Assembly (NCBI GenBank): GCA_007748055.1
Contig: CP036279.1
Span: 5,890,001 to 5,954,000, forward strand
Source: Kolteria novifilia
Lineage (GTDB): Bacteria > Planctomycetota > Planctomycetia > Kolteriales > Kolteriaceae
DNA: 64,000 nucleotides
Direction: 5' to 3'
Below the pieces are notes generated by a model. The model was not told the DNA's origin. It made no database searches and was given only the letters and a program-made list of their open reading frames with translations. Position numbers and translations under genes: made by a program. Shown piece by piece: positions 9,083 through 17,210 of the stretch. Positions within the stretch are counted from its first letter, which is position 1. Every line of letters begins with the position of its first letter.

Positions 9083-9433
9083 TCAGACTTCTTCGCCGCC
9101 AGCGAAACCAGCCACTTCTCCCGACTGGTCAGGTCGCCCGCGGTGATGGTCTTGGATCTTCTCTTTGTAGCGGCGCAGTTGGCTTTCCATCTTCGACATC
9201 GCGCTGTCGAACGCCGCCGTGACGTGGGCATGGTGTTCACGAGCGACAAAGTCGTGTTTATGTTCCGCGGAGACAAGAAGCTCGAGCTGAGGCTCGCTTT
9301 TCTGAAAATCCACGGTCACCTGCACAGAGGTCAGACGATCGAAGAGATGGACAAGTTTTGGAATTTTCTTGTCAATGTATTCGTGGTCTTCAGGTGCAAT
9401 GCTGCCATGCCGTGCCGAAATCGTCGTTTCCAC
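9083..9433 (-). CDS. hpf: Ribosome hibernation/association factor (HPF/RaiA, short form)
   Basis: The GTG start is preceded by GAGGAGAG. The 116 residues form the single beta-alpha-beta-beta-beta-alpha domain of the family: an N-terminal strand, an EYIDKKIPKLVHLFDRLTSVQVTVDF helix-strand, LLVSAEHKHDFVAREHHAHVTAAFDSAMSKMESQLRRYKEK. The positively charged final helix contacts the decoding site of the 30S subunit in known relatives. It lacks the C-terminal dimerisation domain of long HPF. First gene of the minus-strand run that continues with ptsN; promoter presumably in the 640-base divergent gap. Confidence 0.9.
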   Translation of the reverse strand: METTISARHGSIAPEDHEYIDKKIPKLVHLFDRLTSVQVTVDFQKSEPQLELLVSAEHKHDFVAREHHAHVTAAFDSAMSKMESQLRRYKEKIQDHHRGRPDQSGEVAGFAGGEEV

Positions 9434-10073
9434 TCAGTCTCTCCTCGTCGCCCCGGTGAGGTCTTCCGGGCTGGCGTGACGCCCACGATTGCGGGACGCT
9501 CGGCTCTCCTTTCGATTCTACCGAAAGGGGCCGACAGCTTCCAACGCATTGGTCTTCGTGGGACGCCCAAGACGCAAAACCGTGAAACGAGGGATTTTAG
9601 CAATTCCCAACAGTACCTTCAACTGGCCGCTGCCACCTTCCCCGGCAACCGGAGAGATTCGGCGATTGGAGAATCCGCACGATCATCGTCCCTTCCCCAA
9701 GGCGGCCTCGCCCCCTTCCACGCCCCGCCCCCTACGCTGAGCACCCAGCGTCAATCAGCGCAACAACTAAAGCAACAACATGTTACAACACACCATTCGA
9801 CCGACCGGCGACTTGTGGGAGCATGACGCCGTTCCTCGTTGCTGCCAATCGCCCCCTTCCACCGCACGAGGTCATCCTTGAACTGTCCACGACAATCCCA
9901 AACAGATATCCTCAGCAGGAGCCATCGGAGTGGGGCAAGCTCGGCAGCAACCGGAAGCGGCCGACACCCCAATGGAGCAGCGGACGAGCCCGAGCGGCTA
10001 GGTCGACCAACGCCGACGTGGTTCAGACCGCTGCTCCACCGAGTCCACCAAGTCCACCGAGACGGGGGGCCGC
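9434..10073. other. Divergent intergenic region between hpf and the sensor kinase
   Basis: About 640 bases with no convincing coding sequence on either strand. It must contain the promoters of both the hpf-pts-rne run and the two-component system. I could not pick a confident -10/-35 pair. Short AACA-rich sequence around 9765-9795 is the most AT-rich part. Confidence 0.4.
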
Positions 10074-10964
10074 GTGAGCCCAACATTCCGAAAACGGACC
10101 ATTCGTTTCCCGGTCACCCTCAGCGTCGTGCTGATGGTGCTCAATGTTGCGCTGATGGTTTGCTGGATCGTCCTGCTGGCGAACTCCTCGTTCTGGAGCG
10201 CCTTGACGATCGGCACGATTCTCTTCGTGCTCATTCTTGTTGGGCTGGTGGTCTACCTCATTCTGACGATCAAAGAGATCAGGCTAAATCAGCGACAGTC
10301 GAATTTTGTCGACAGCGTCACCCATGAGCTCAAGTCCCCCATCGCCTCGCTGAAGCTCTACCTCGAAACACTCCAGCTCCGTTCGGTCGGCGAGGAGGAA
10401 CGCCGACGCTTCTACCACTTCATGATGGAAGATGTCGCCCGACTCGATCACTTGATTAACCATCTGCTCGAGATCGGCCGGCTCGACGCGATTGTCGACG
10501 AAACCGTCCCGGAACAGATCGAACTCGAGCCACTTTTGCACCAATGCGCCGAATCGGCGTGCTCTCGGTACAAGAAACCGATCGAAAATGTCGACTTTGA
10601 CATCGAACCGGTGCAAATGAGAGCGGGGCGACTGGCCTTGGAGATGATCTTTCGCAACCTGCTCGACAACGCCGTCAAGTACGGCGCCGACGATCTCGAC
10701 GTGATGGTCACCGCCAAACGAATCGCCGACGATCGCGTCATGGTGCGCGTCGCCGACAACGGCCCGGGAATCCCGGCCGAACTTCGCAAGAAGGTATTCG
10801 GTCTCTTCTATCGGGGCGGCAATGAGCTGGAACGAAAGAAGCAGGGAACCGGACTGGGACTTTACATCGTCCAAACCCTCGTGAGGCGAATGAAGGGTCG
10901 CGTCAACGTCTATAACCGCGGCCGGGACGAAGGATCAGTCTTCATCGTGGAACTGCCCGGATGA
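10074..10964 (+). CDS. Sensor histidine kinase
   Basis: GTG start after a G-rich stretch. Two hydrophobic segments (about residues 14-36 and 42-64) with almost no periplasmic loop mean it probably senses through the membrane or cytoplasm. The cytoplasmic part has the H-box VDSVTHELKSPIASLKLYL with the phosphorylated His, the N-box NLLDNAVKYG, the G1 box VADNGPGIP, an F-box and the G2 box GTGLGLYIV. There is no HAMP or PAS domain. It overlaps its response regulator by four bases (ATGA), so the two are translationally coupled. Signal unknown. Confidence 0.93.
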   Translation: MSPTFRKRTIRFPVTLSVVLMVLNVALMVCWIVLLANSSFWSALTIGTILFVLILVGLVVYLILTIKEIRLNQRQSNFVDSVTHELKSPIASLKLYLETLQLRSVGEEERRRFYHFMMEDVARLDHLINHLLEIGRLDAIVDETVPEQIELEPLLHQCAESACSRYKKPIENVDFDIEPVQMRAGRLALEMIFRNLLDNAVKYGADDLDVMVTAKRIADDRVMVRVADNGPGIPAELRKKVFGLFYRGGNELERKKQGTGLGLYIVQTLVRRMKGRVNVYNRGRDEGSVFIVELPG

Positions 10965-11692
10965 AAAAGGGTCATCACATCCTGATCGTCGAGGACGAGG
11001 AGCACCTCTCGATTGGGCTGCGCTTCAACTTCGAAGCGGAAGGCTATCGCGTGGCGGTCGCTGGCGACGGCCCCAGCGGATTACGGATCTTTCGCGACGC
11101 CGAGCCCCCCATCGACCTGATCATCCTGGACCTGATGCTTCCGGGGATGAGCGGTTACGAGATCTGCCGCCAGATCAGGACGATCGACCCCTCGGTGCCA
11201 ATTCTCGTCCTCAGCGCCCGGACCCTGGGCGAGGACAAAGCCAAGGCGTTCGACTTCGGTTCAGACCAGTATTTGACCAAGCCGTTTGAGCTGGTCGAAC
11301 TGATCAGCCGAGTCCGCAACCTCCTCGAACGCCGCCACGGAGGCCACCCGGTTTCTCCCGAGCAACAGGAGACAGTCAGCTTCGGGACCGCCGAGGTCGA
11401 CTTCCGAACCCACGAGGTCAAGGTCGCCGGCGAGCCGCGAACGCTCACCCCCTTGGAACTTCAGCTTCTGCGTCTGTTCATCAACAACGAGGGCGTGGTC
11501 CTGACTCGCGGCGACATCCTCAAGGAGGTCTGGAACATTGACCCGCCGCCGGCGACCCGCACCGTCGACAACTTTGTCATGAGACTGCGAAAACACTTTG
11601 AGGAAGACCCGGCCAACCCCAAACACATTCTCTCGGTCCGAGGCGCCGGCTACCGCTTCATGAGCCGCCATGAGGACAGCCCCGAGAAGTAA
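10961..11692 (+). CDS. OmpR/PhoB-family response regulator
   Basis: The N-terminal receiver domain has the acidic pair (VEDEE), the phospho-acceptor Asp in LIILDLMLPGMSGYEI, the conserved Ser in LVLSAR and the Lys in YLTKPFEL. The C-terminal winged helix (residues ~140-240) includes LTPLELQLLRLFINNEGVVLTRGDIL and TVDNFVMRLRKHFEEDP, ending RGAGYRFM. A DNA-binding transcription factor phosphorylated by the upstream kinase, with which it overlaps. Targets are not evident; the palindrome at 11819-11840 lies downstream and could be one. Confidence 0.95.
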   Translation: MKKGHHILIVEDEEHLSIGLRFNFEAEGYRVAVAGDGPSGLRIFRDAEPPIDLIILDLMLPGMSGYEICRQIRTIDPSVPILVLSARTLGEDKAKAFDFGSDQYLTKPFELVELISRVRNLLERRHGGHPVSPEQQETVSFGTAEVDFRTHEVKVAGEPRTLTPLELQLLRLFINNEGVVLTRGDILKEVWNIDPPPATRTVDNFVMRLRKHFEEDPANPKHILSVRGAGYRFMSRHEDSPEK

Positions 11693-12027
11693 CCCCTTTA
11701 CACACAAGCCATTGCGACGACCGCCCCGCATTTCGCTCAAGCGGTCGCGCCATCCCGACCTCTCCCGCCAAGCCCCCCTAAACCGCCTTTACAAAAGTTT
11801 GACACAACGCGGACAAAGACGTGACACGACGTTTTCACGTCCTCGTTAGAATACTGCCGATGTGATGAACGTAAGTCATGCGTCGAGCCTCGACCTCCTC
11901 GAGCGAGACCATGGGACGGAGAGCGGACTTCCTCCTTCACTCGGTTCATCACGCGGCGTCAGCAAGGAAGATCTGGCGCGACTCAACCAGGACGAAGATC
12001 CAGCCAACAAAGAAAGTAGGACCCCCG
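11693..12027 (+). other. Intergenic leader of the desaturase gene
   Basis: 335 bases without a supported gene. The second half is less GC-rich and holds the ACGTGA palindrome and a TAGAAT box (11846-11851) that could be a -10 element; the matching -35 is weak. Confidence 0.35.
11819..11840. promoter_or_regulatory. Candidate operator upstream of the desaturase
   Basis: ACGTGA and TCACGT form a perfect 6-bp inverted repeat with a 10-base spacer, about 190 bases before the desaturase start and just upstream of a TAGAAT box. The arrangement fits a dimeric regulator site; which regulator is unknown. Confidence 0.3.
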
Positions 12028-13083
12028 ATGATCAAAGCCGCGCCTACGACGCCCTCCTCGAAGAAGCCCAAGCCACTGATCGACGACAATCGTCTCTACG
12101 AGGCGGTCAGCCCCTCCTCCTTGCGTTGGGACAACCTCTCCTGGCCAGTGATCGCCTGGATGGCGGCGATGCACTTGATGTGCTTGGCGGCTCCGTTCTA
12201 TTTCACGTGGTCGGCGTTGGCGGTCGCGTTCGGCTTGTGGTTTGCCTCTTGCTGCTTGGGGGTCTGTTTTGGCTACCACCGCTACCTCGCCCATCAGGGC
12301 ATGAAGGTATCGGCGCCGTTGCGGTTCGTGCTCTACATCTGCGGCTGCATCTCCGCCCAGGGCTCGCCGACCCAGTGGGTCGCGACGCACCGTCTGCATC
12401 ACGCTCGCAGCGACAAGCCGGGCGATCCGCATTCGCCGAAGGAAGGCGTTTGGTGGTCCCACCTGACGTGGCTCTTCGCCAAGCAGGATCCCGAAGTGAT
12501 CGAGATGCTTCACCGCAAGTACGCCCCGGACATGCTCCGCGATCCGCTCGCGCGATTCTTCGAACGCTGGTTTCCGGTCATTCCGGTCGCCCTCAGCGGG
12601 ATCATGTACCTGCTCGGCGGTTTGCCGTGGCTCCTGTGGGGAATGGGTGTCCGCATGACGATCGGTTACCACTCGACCTGGTTCGTCAACTCCGCGACTC
12701 ACTTGTGGGGCTATCGCAACTACGAGACGACCGACGATTCGCGCAACAATTGGTGGGTCGCGCTCGTGACTTGGGGCGAAGGTTGGCACAACAACCACCA
12801 CGCCCATCCGCGCGTCGCTCGCTACGGCCACCGCTGGTGGGAGGTCGACACCACCTGGATGGTGATTTCCCTCTGCCGGGTCCTCGGCTTGGTCCAAAAC
12901 GTCAACGACCGGATCCCGAGCGGTTCGCGTCGCATCTCGAAACGTCCCGCCGGGGCCGCCAAAGACACCAGCAAGCCGAAGGATCGACTCACCGAGCTTG
13001 AATCGGCGCCGAAGGAGTTCGACATCTTCGACGCCGGCGAATCGGAAGAGGATGAGCGCGAGCTCGAATCGCTGAGCGTTTAA
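12028..13083 (+). CDS. Membrane fatty-acid (acyl-CoA/acyl-lipid) desaturase
   Basis: The ATG at 12028 is preceded by AGGA at good spacing; the longer upstream frame has no support. The 351-residue protein has the three His boxes of the membrane di-iron desaturases: HRYLAH (after TM2), HRLHH within WVATHRLHHARSDKPGDPHSP, and HNNHH in GEGWHNNHHAHPRVARYGHRWWE. Four hydrophobic segments flank them. This is the delta-9 stearoyl-CoA/acyl-lipid desaturase architecture, inserting a cis double bond into a saturated chain with O2 and a reductant such as ferredoxin. The C-terminal ~55 residues are polar and acidic and look disordered. A terminator follows directly. Confidence 0.93.
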   Translation: MIKAAPTTPSSKKPKPLIDDNRLYEAVSPSSLRWDNLSWPVIAWMAAMHLMCLAAPFYFTWSALAVAFGLWFASCCLGVCFGYHRYLAHQGMKVSAPLRFVLYICGCISAQGSPTQWVATHRLHHARSDKPGDPHSPKEGVWWSHLTWLFAKQDPEVIEMLHRKYAPDMLRDPLARFFERWFPVIPVALSGIMYLLGGLPWLLWGMGVRMTIGYHSTWFVNSATHLWGYRNYETTDDSRNNWWVALVTWGEGWHNNHHAHPRVARYGHRWWEVDTTWMVISLCRVLGLVQNVNDRIPSGSRRISKRPAGAAKDTSKPKDRLTELESAPKEFDIFDAGESEEDERELESLSV

Positions 13084-13112
13084 CGCCGTTCGCGATCCAA
13101 GTGAAACACGAG

Positions 13113-13152
13113 TGCTCGGCATGGACCATTCCCTGCCGAGCATTCCTTTTTT
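13113..13152 (+). terminator. Rho-independent terminator after the desaturase
   Basis: Perfect 9-bp stem (TGCTCGGCA/TGCCGAGCA) with a 12-base loop followed by TTCCTTTTTT. Confidence 0.8.
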
Positions 13153-13377
13153 CACGACCTCGATCAGTGTCACGCTTGCGACGTGACTTGCCCAAAAGAC
13201 GTTATGAAACTTGGCCAGCGGACGAGTGCTGTCTTATGATGGGCGGCATCAAGGTCATGGTCGTCCAATGGCCGAAGGACGGGGTCGACATCTCCACTCT
13301 CCCCTTCAGGGCTCCAGCAACGTCGGAGCCAGAGAGCAGAGTCGCGGCCCGAAAGATCAACCGCCTGGAACGTGCTC

Positions 13378-14961
13378 ATGGCCCGTGGCTGTCTCTGCCT
13401 TGTATTGCACGCTCATCTCCCGTTCGTTCGGCATCCCGAGTTTGACGAGTTCCTCGAAGAGGACTGGTTGTTCGAGGCGATCACCGAAACGTACATTCCG
13501 TTGCTTCAGGTCCTCGAAGGACTCGAACAGGACGGCATCGACTACCGGCTGACCATTTCCATCTCGCCGACCCTCGCCGCGATGCTCTCGGACGCATTGC
13601 TGCAGGAGCGCTACCTACGTCATCTCGACAACCTCGTCGACCTGGCCCACCGCGAAATCGAACGAACTCGCTGGATCAAGCAACTCAACCGTTTGGCGAA
13701 GATGTACGCCGAGCGCTTCGAGCAATCGCGGGACTTCTTCAGTGATCGCCATGGTGGCGATCTGCTGCGAGCCTTCGCCCACGCCGGTTCCACCGGATGC
13801 GTCGAGTTGATCACTTGCCCGGCCACCCACGGCTATTTGCCGCTGATGACCAGTCCGCGTTCGACCTGGGCGCAGATCGAGATGGGGTGCCGCGAGTTCG
13901 ATCGCCATCTCGGCCACCGTCCGCGGGGGATCTGGATCCCCGAATGCGGCTATGTCCACGGACTCGACCAACAACTCCGCGATGCCGGCATCGACTACTT
14001 CTTCACCGAAACCCACGCCCTGCTCTTCTCCAAGCCGCGCTCGCTTCACGGCGTCTACGCTCCCATCCGTTGCCCCGACAGCGGCCTGGTGGCGGCCGCT
14101 CGCGACTTCGAATCGACCCGGCAGGTCTGGAGCTCCGTCGAGGGCTATCCAGGCGATCCGGCCTATCGCGACTTCTACCGCGACGTCGGTTACGACCTCG
14201 AGTACGGCTACCTCCGGCCCCACTTGCACCGCCCAGGCCTTCGAAGCCAGACCGGCGTCAAGTACCACCGCATCACCGGCCGCACCGACGACAAGGACCT
14301 CTACGATCCCGAACTGGCGATGGCCAAGGCCAGGGAACATGCCGCCGACTTCGTCCGGCACCGCCGTCAGCAAGTCCAGTGGCTCGAAGAACAACTCGCG
14401 GGCCAACTTCCGATCATTGTCGCTCCCTACGACGCCGAGCTCTTCGGGCATTGGTGGTACGAGGGTCCCGAATGGCTCAACTCGGTCCTGCGCGACATCG
14501 CGGAAGACCGGGACTCCCTCGAAACGATCACGATCCCCGAATACCTCGAACGCTCGCGTGAACTCCAGATCAGCGAACCGGGTGTCTCCAGTTGGGGGGC
14601 CAACGGCTACAACCAAGTCTGGCTCGATCATTCCAACGACTGGATTTACCCCCACCTCCATGCCATGGAGGCGAAGATGATCGATCTAGCGCGCACCCAC
14701 GCCGACGCGACCGGCCCGATGCGCCGAGCCCTCAATCAAGCGGCACGCGAGTTGATGCTGGCCCAGTCAAGCGATTGGGCCTTTATCATGTCCAACGGCA
14801 CCGCCACCGAATACGCGACACAGCGGACCCAGACGCATGTCGTCAGCTTCGACTACCTCGCCCAGCAGATCGAGGCCGCCCGCGTCGATGAGAGTTGGCT
14901 TCGCGAGATCGAGTCGCGCCACAACTGTTTCCCGACAATTGACTACCGGCTCTACGCGTGA
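13378..14961 (+). CDS. GH57 1,4-alpha-glucan branching enzyme
   Basis: The ATG at 13378 has GGAA eight bases upstream (a GTG lies two codons earlier). The 527 residues match the usual length of GH57 branching enzymes. Conserved region 1 is VLHAHLPFVRHPE; the nucleophile Glu (about residue 189) is in GIWIPECGYVHGL; the acid/base Asp (about residue 352) is in APYDAELFGHWWYEGPEWL. The C-terminal third is the helical DUF1957 domain. The enzyme makes alpha-1,6 branches in glycogen-like polymers. It stands alone, without glgA or glgC nearby, so the polymer context is inferred. Confidence 0.92.
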   Translation: MARGCLCLVLHAHLPFVRHPEFDEFLEEDWLFEAITETYIPLLQVLEGLEQDGIDYRLTISISPTLAAMLSDALLQERYLRHLDNLVDLAHREIERTRWIKQLNRLAKMYAERFEQSRDFFSDRHGGDLLRAFAHAGSTGCVELITCPATHGYLPLMTSPRSTWAQIEMGCREFDRHLGHRPRGIWIPECGYVHGLDQQLRDAGIDYFFTETHALLFSKPRSLHGVYAPIRCPDSGLVAAARDFESTRQVWSSVEGYPGDPAYRDFYRDVGYDLEYGYLRPHLHRPGLRSQTGVKYHRITGRTDDKDLYDPELAMAKAREHAADFVRHRRQQVQWLEEQLAGQLPIIVAPYDAELFGHWWYEGPEWLNSVLRDIAEDRDSLETITIPEYLERSRELQISEPGVSSWGANGYNQVWLDHSNDWIYPHLHAMEAKMIDLARTHADATGPMRRALNQAARELMLAQSSDWAFIMSNGTATEYATQRTQTHVVSFDYLAQQIEAARVDESWLREIESRHNCFPTIDYRLYA

Positions 14962-15094
14962 CGCGGGAGGACATCGCGGTCGTCGGGGCTCACCGATCTT
15001 GACGGAGTCGGGTCGGGTTGGGTCGAGTCGGGATCGGGCAAGATGAATCGCCTCGACGACTGAGGCGGATGCACGTGACACCGGTGGAAACGGC

Positions 15095-16159
15095 ATGTTC
15101 CTGCTACTGCTCCTGGCACTCCCACTCGCGGAAGCCGACACGCCAGCCCCCGAAGGCTCCTCCACTCTCGTCGTGGGCGTCTTCGAGTCTCCTCCCTTCG
15201 CCTTTCGCGACTCCCACGGTGACTGGACCGGCTTGAGCGTCGAACTTTGGCGGACCATCGCCAACGACCTCGGCACTAAATACTCCTTCAAAGCGTTCGC
15301 GCGCGAGAACCTCATCGCCGCTCTCGAGGCGCGGACCGTCGACGTCGGCGTCGCGGACTTCACCATCACGCCCGACCAGGAGCGTCACTTCGATTTCACT
15401 CATGCCTACTTCGCGTCGGGGCTGAGCATCGCCACCAGACGCGGCGTGGAAGGTCTCGCCGAGACGATCTTCGTTCACCTCTCCGACCCGATCCACCTCT
15501 ACGTCATCGCCACCCTGGCCGTGATGAACATCGTGATCGGGCTACTTATCTGGTGTTGCGAACGGAATCACAATCCGCAGTTTCACGGCTCACCCTACCT
15601 CGGCATTTGGCATGGCTTGTGGTGGTCGTTTGTCTCGATGACGACGGTAGGTTACGGCGACAAGGCCCCCATCACCTTCCTGGGACGAATGCTCGGCATG
15701 TTGTGGATTCTCTCGGGGATCGTGCTGATTTCGATCTTCACCGGATCCATGGCCTCCGCGATCACCGTCAATCGACTTCAGCCGAGTGTCCGCGGCCCGG
15801 AGGACTTGCCGCGCGTGCGCGTTGGGGCGATCAGCGACTCCGACGCGTCGCAGTACCTCGTCGATCGACAGATTCACCACCTCTCGTATGCCACCGTTTC
15901 CGATGGGCTCGCCGCCTTGGAGAAGGAGTCGATCGACGCCTTTGTCGGCGACGCCCCGCTGCTGAAGTACCGCGTGGCGCACGAGCACACGTCGCGACTC
16001 TGGGTGCTCCAGCATCCCTTCGAGCGAGAGTTCTTCGCCCTGGCGTTGCCGATGGGAAGCCACCAGCGGGAAAAGATCAACCGGGCTTTGGTTAACACGA
16101 TCCATCAACCCGACTGGAACTTGGTGCTCTACCGCTACCTGGGGCACGGAAAACAATAG
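15095..16159 (+). CDS. Prokaryotic ionotropic glutamate-receptor-like potassium channel (GluR0 type)
   Basis: After a signal peptide (residues 1-14) comes the first lobe of a periplasmic amino-acid-binding domain with VGVFESPPFAF and the ligand-carboxylate Arg in FTITPDQERHFDFTHAYF. A pore module interrupts the binding domain: TM1 (about 135-154), a pore helix and the full K+ filter TTVGYGD (183-189), then TM2 (about 197-220). The second lobe follows (~235-354), with the ligand-side acidic motif DAFVGDAP. This is the exact S1-M1-P-M2-S2 layout of GluR0, lacking the third TM and N-terminal domain of animal receptors. It should be an amino-acid-gated, K+-selective tetramer. It appears to be its own transcription unit. 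Confidence 0.9.
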   Translation: MFLLLLLALPLAEADTPAPEGSSTLVVGVFESPPFAFRDSHGDWTGLSVELWRTIANDLGTKYSFKAFARENLIAALEARTVDVGVADFTITPDQERHFDFTHAYFASGLSIATRRGVEGLAETIFVHLSDPIHLYVIATLAVMNIVIGLLIWCCERNHNPQFHGSPYLGIWHGLWWSFVSMTTVGYGDKAPITFLGRMLGMLWILSGIVLISIFTGSMASAITVNRLQPSVRGPEDLPRVRVGAISDSDASQYLVDRQIHHLSYATVSDGLAALEKESIDAFVGDAPLLKYRVAHEHTSRLWVLQHPFEREFFALALPMGSHQREKINRALVNTIHQPDWNLVLYRYLGHGKQ

Positions 16160-16267
16160 AACGTGTCAAACCAGCCGGATTGGGACCATGCGGTTGCGGG
16201 AAGACCCTCCGCGACTTACGATGGGACCGCTTCCACAATCGTTTTCCCACCTTTGGAGTAGCACACC

Positions 16268-16942
16268 ATGCGTTCACTCTCATTCATCGGCCATGGCTCC
16301 CCTGCGCGCCTCGTGACCTTGGTCGCGGCGTTCGCCCTTTTCGCCACCAGCCCCGCGTGCGCGGAGGATGGCTTCACGACCATCTTCAACGGCAAGAACC
16401 TCGATGGTTGGACACTCGTGAAGAAGAAGGGCCCGGGCTACATCGTCAAGGACGACATGCTCGTCTGTCCCGCGGACGGAGGCGGGAACCTCTTCACCGA
16501 GAAGACCTACGCGAACTTCGACTTCCGCTTCGACGTGCGTCTCTCCGACGGCGGCAACAACGGCGTCGGTATCCGTTCGACCCTTGACGGGCACCCCGCC
16601 TTCGACGCGATCGAGATCCAAGTCTTGGACAACTACGCGAAGCGATACGCCAACATTCGCCCCGCGCAGTTCTGCGGCTCGATCTACGACGTCGTCCCCG
16701 CCAAGCAGGGCGCCCTCAAGAAGGCCGGCGAGTGGAACACGATGCAGATTCGCGCCGACGGCCCGCACATTACCGTCACGCTCAACGACGAGGTGATCGT
16801 CGACGCCAATGTTGACGACGTCACCGATCCCGCCGTGCTGAAGAAGCATCCCGGTCTGCGCCGCAAGAGTGGCCATATCGGCTTCCTCGGCCACGCCACC
16901 ATGGTCGAGTTCCGCAACATCCGCATCAAGGAACTCCCCTAG
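16268..16942 (+). CDS. Secreted DUF1080 (3-keto-disaccharide hydrolase-like) protein
   Basis: A signal peptide (residues ~1-33, ending SPACA) precedes one LamG-like beta-sandwich domain. The family signature is clear: TTIFNGKNLDGWTLV, YIVKDDMLVCP, NFDFRFDVRLSDGGNNGVGIRS, and FRNIRIKEL at the C-terminus. DUF1080 proteins are very abundant in planctomycetes; some characterised relatives act on 3-keto-glycosides, others may bind glycans. The substrate here is not inferable. Palindromic repeats follow. Confidence 0.9.
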   Translation: MRSLSFIGHGSPARLVTLVAAFALFATSPACAEDGFTTIFNGKNLDGWTLVKKKGPGYIVKDDMLVCPADGGGNLFTEKTYANFDFRFDVRLSDGGNNGVGIRSTLDGHPAFDAIEIQVLDNYAKRYANIRPAQFCGSIYDVVPAKQGALKKAGEWNTMQIRADGPHITVTLNDEVIVDANVDDVTDPAVLKKHPGLRRKSGHIGFLGHATMVEFRNIRIKELP

Positions 16943-16992
16943 TTCGCAGGGGCCTTCCGCTGCTTCCCCTGCTGGTGCTTCCCCTTCTGGTG

Positions 16993-17080
16993 CTCCCCCT
17001 TGTCCAAGGGGGAGTTAGTGGGGGTCTCCTCAAACCCACAACAAAACGACTCCCCTCTTTCCCCCCTTGGTCAAGGGGGG
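16993..17080. repeat. Two CCCCCTTG-type palindromes (family A)
   Basis: CTCCCCCTTGTCCAAGGGGG and a second copy at 17061-17080 form near-perfect hairpins. The same palindrome recurs at 22941, 44695, 44786 and 46345. They lie between the DUF1080 gene and mfd, in the 268-base non-coding gap. Confidence 0.85.
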
Positions 17081-17210
17081 ACGGAAGAGTGCCAACCTTG
17101 CTCAACCGCGGACGGAAGAGTGTCGACCTTGGTCTACGGGAGACGGAAGAAGCCCGTCTGGACCAAGCTGATCTATCGCCGAGGCGGCGTCTCGCTACAA
17201 TTCTCCTGTG

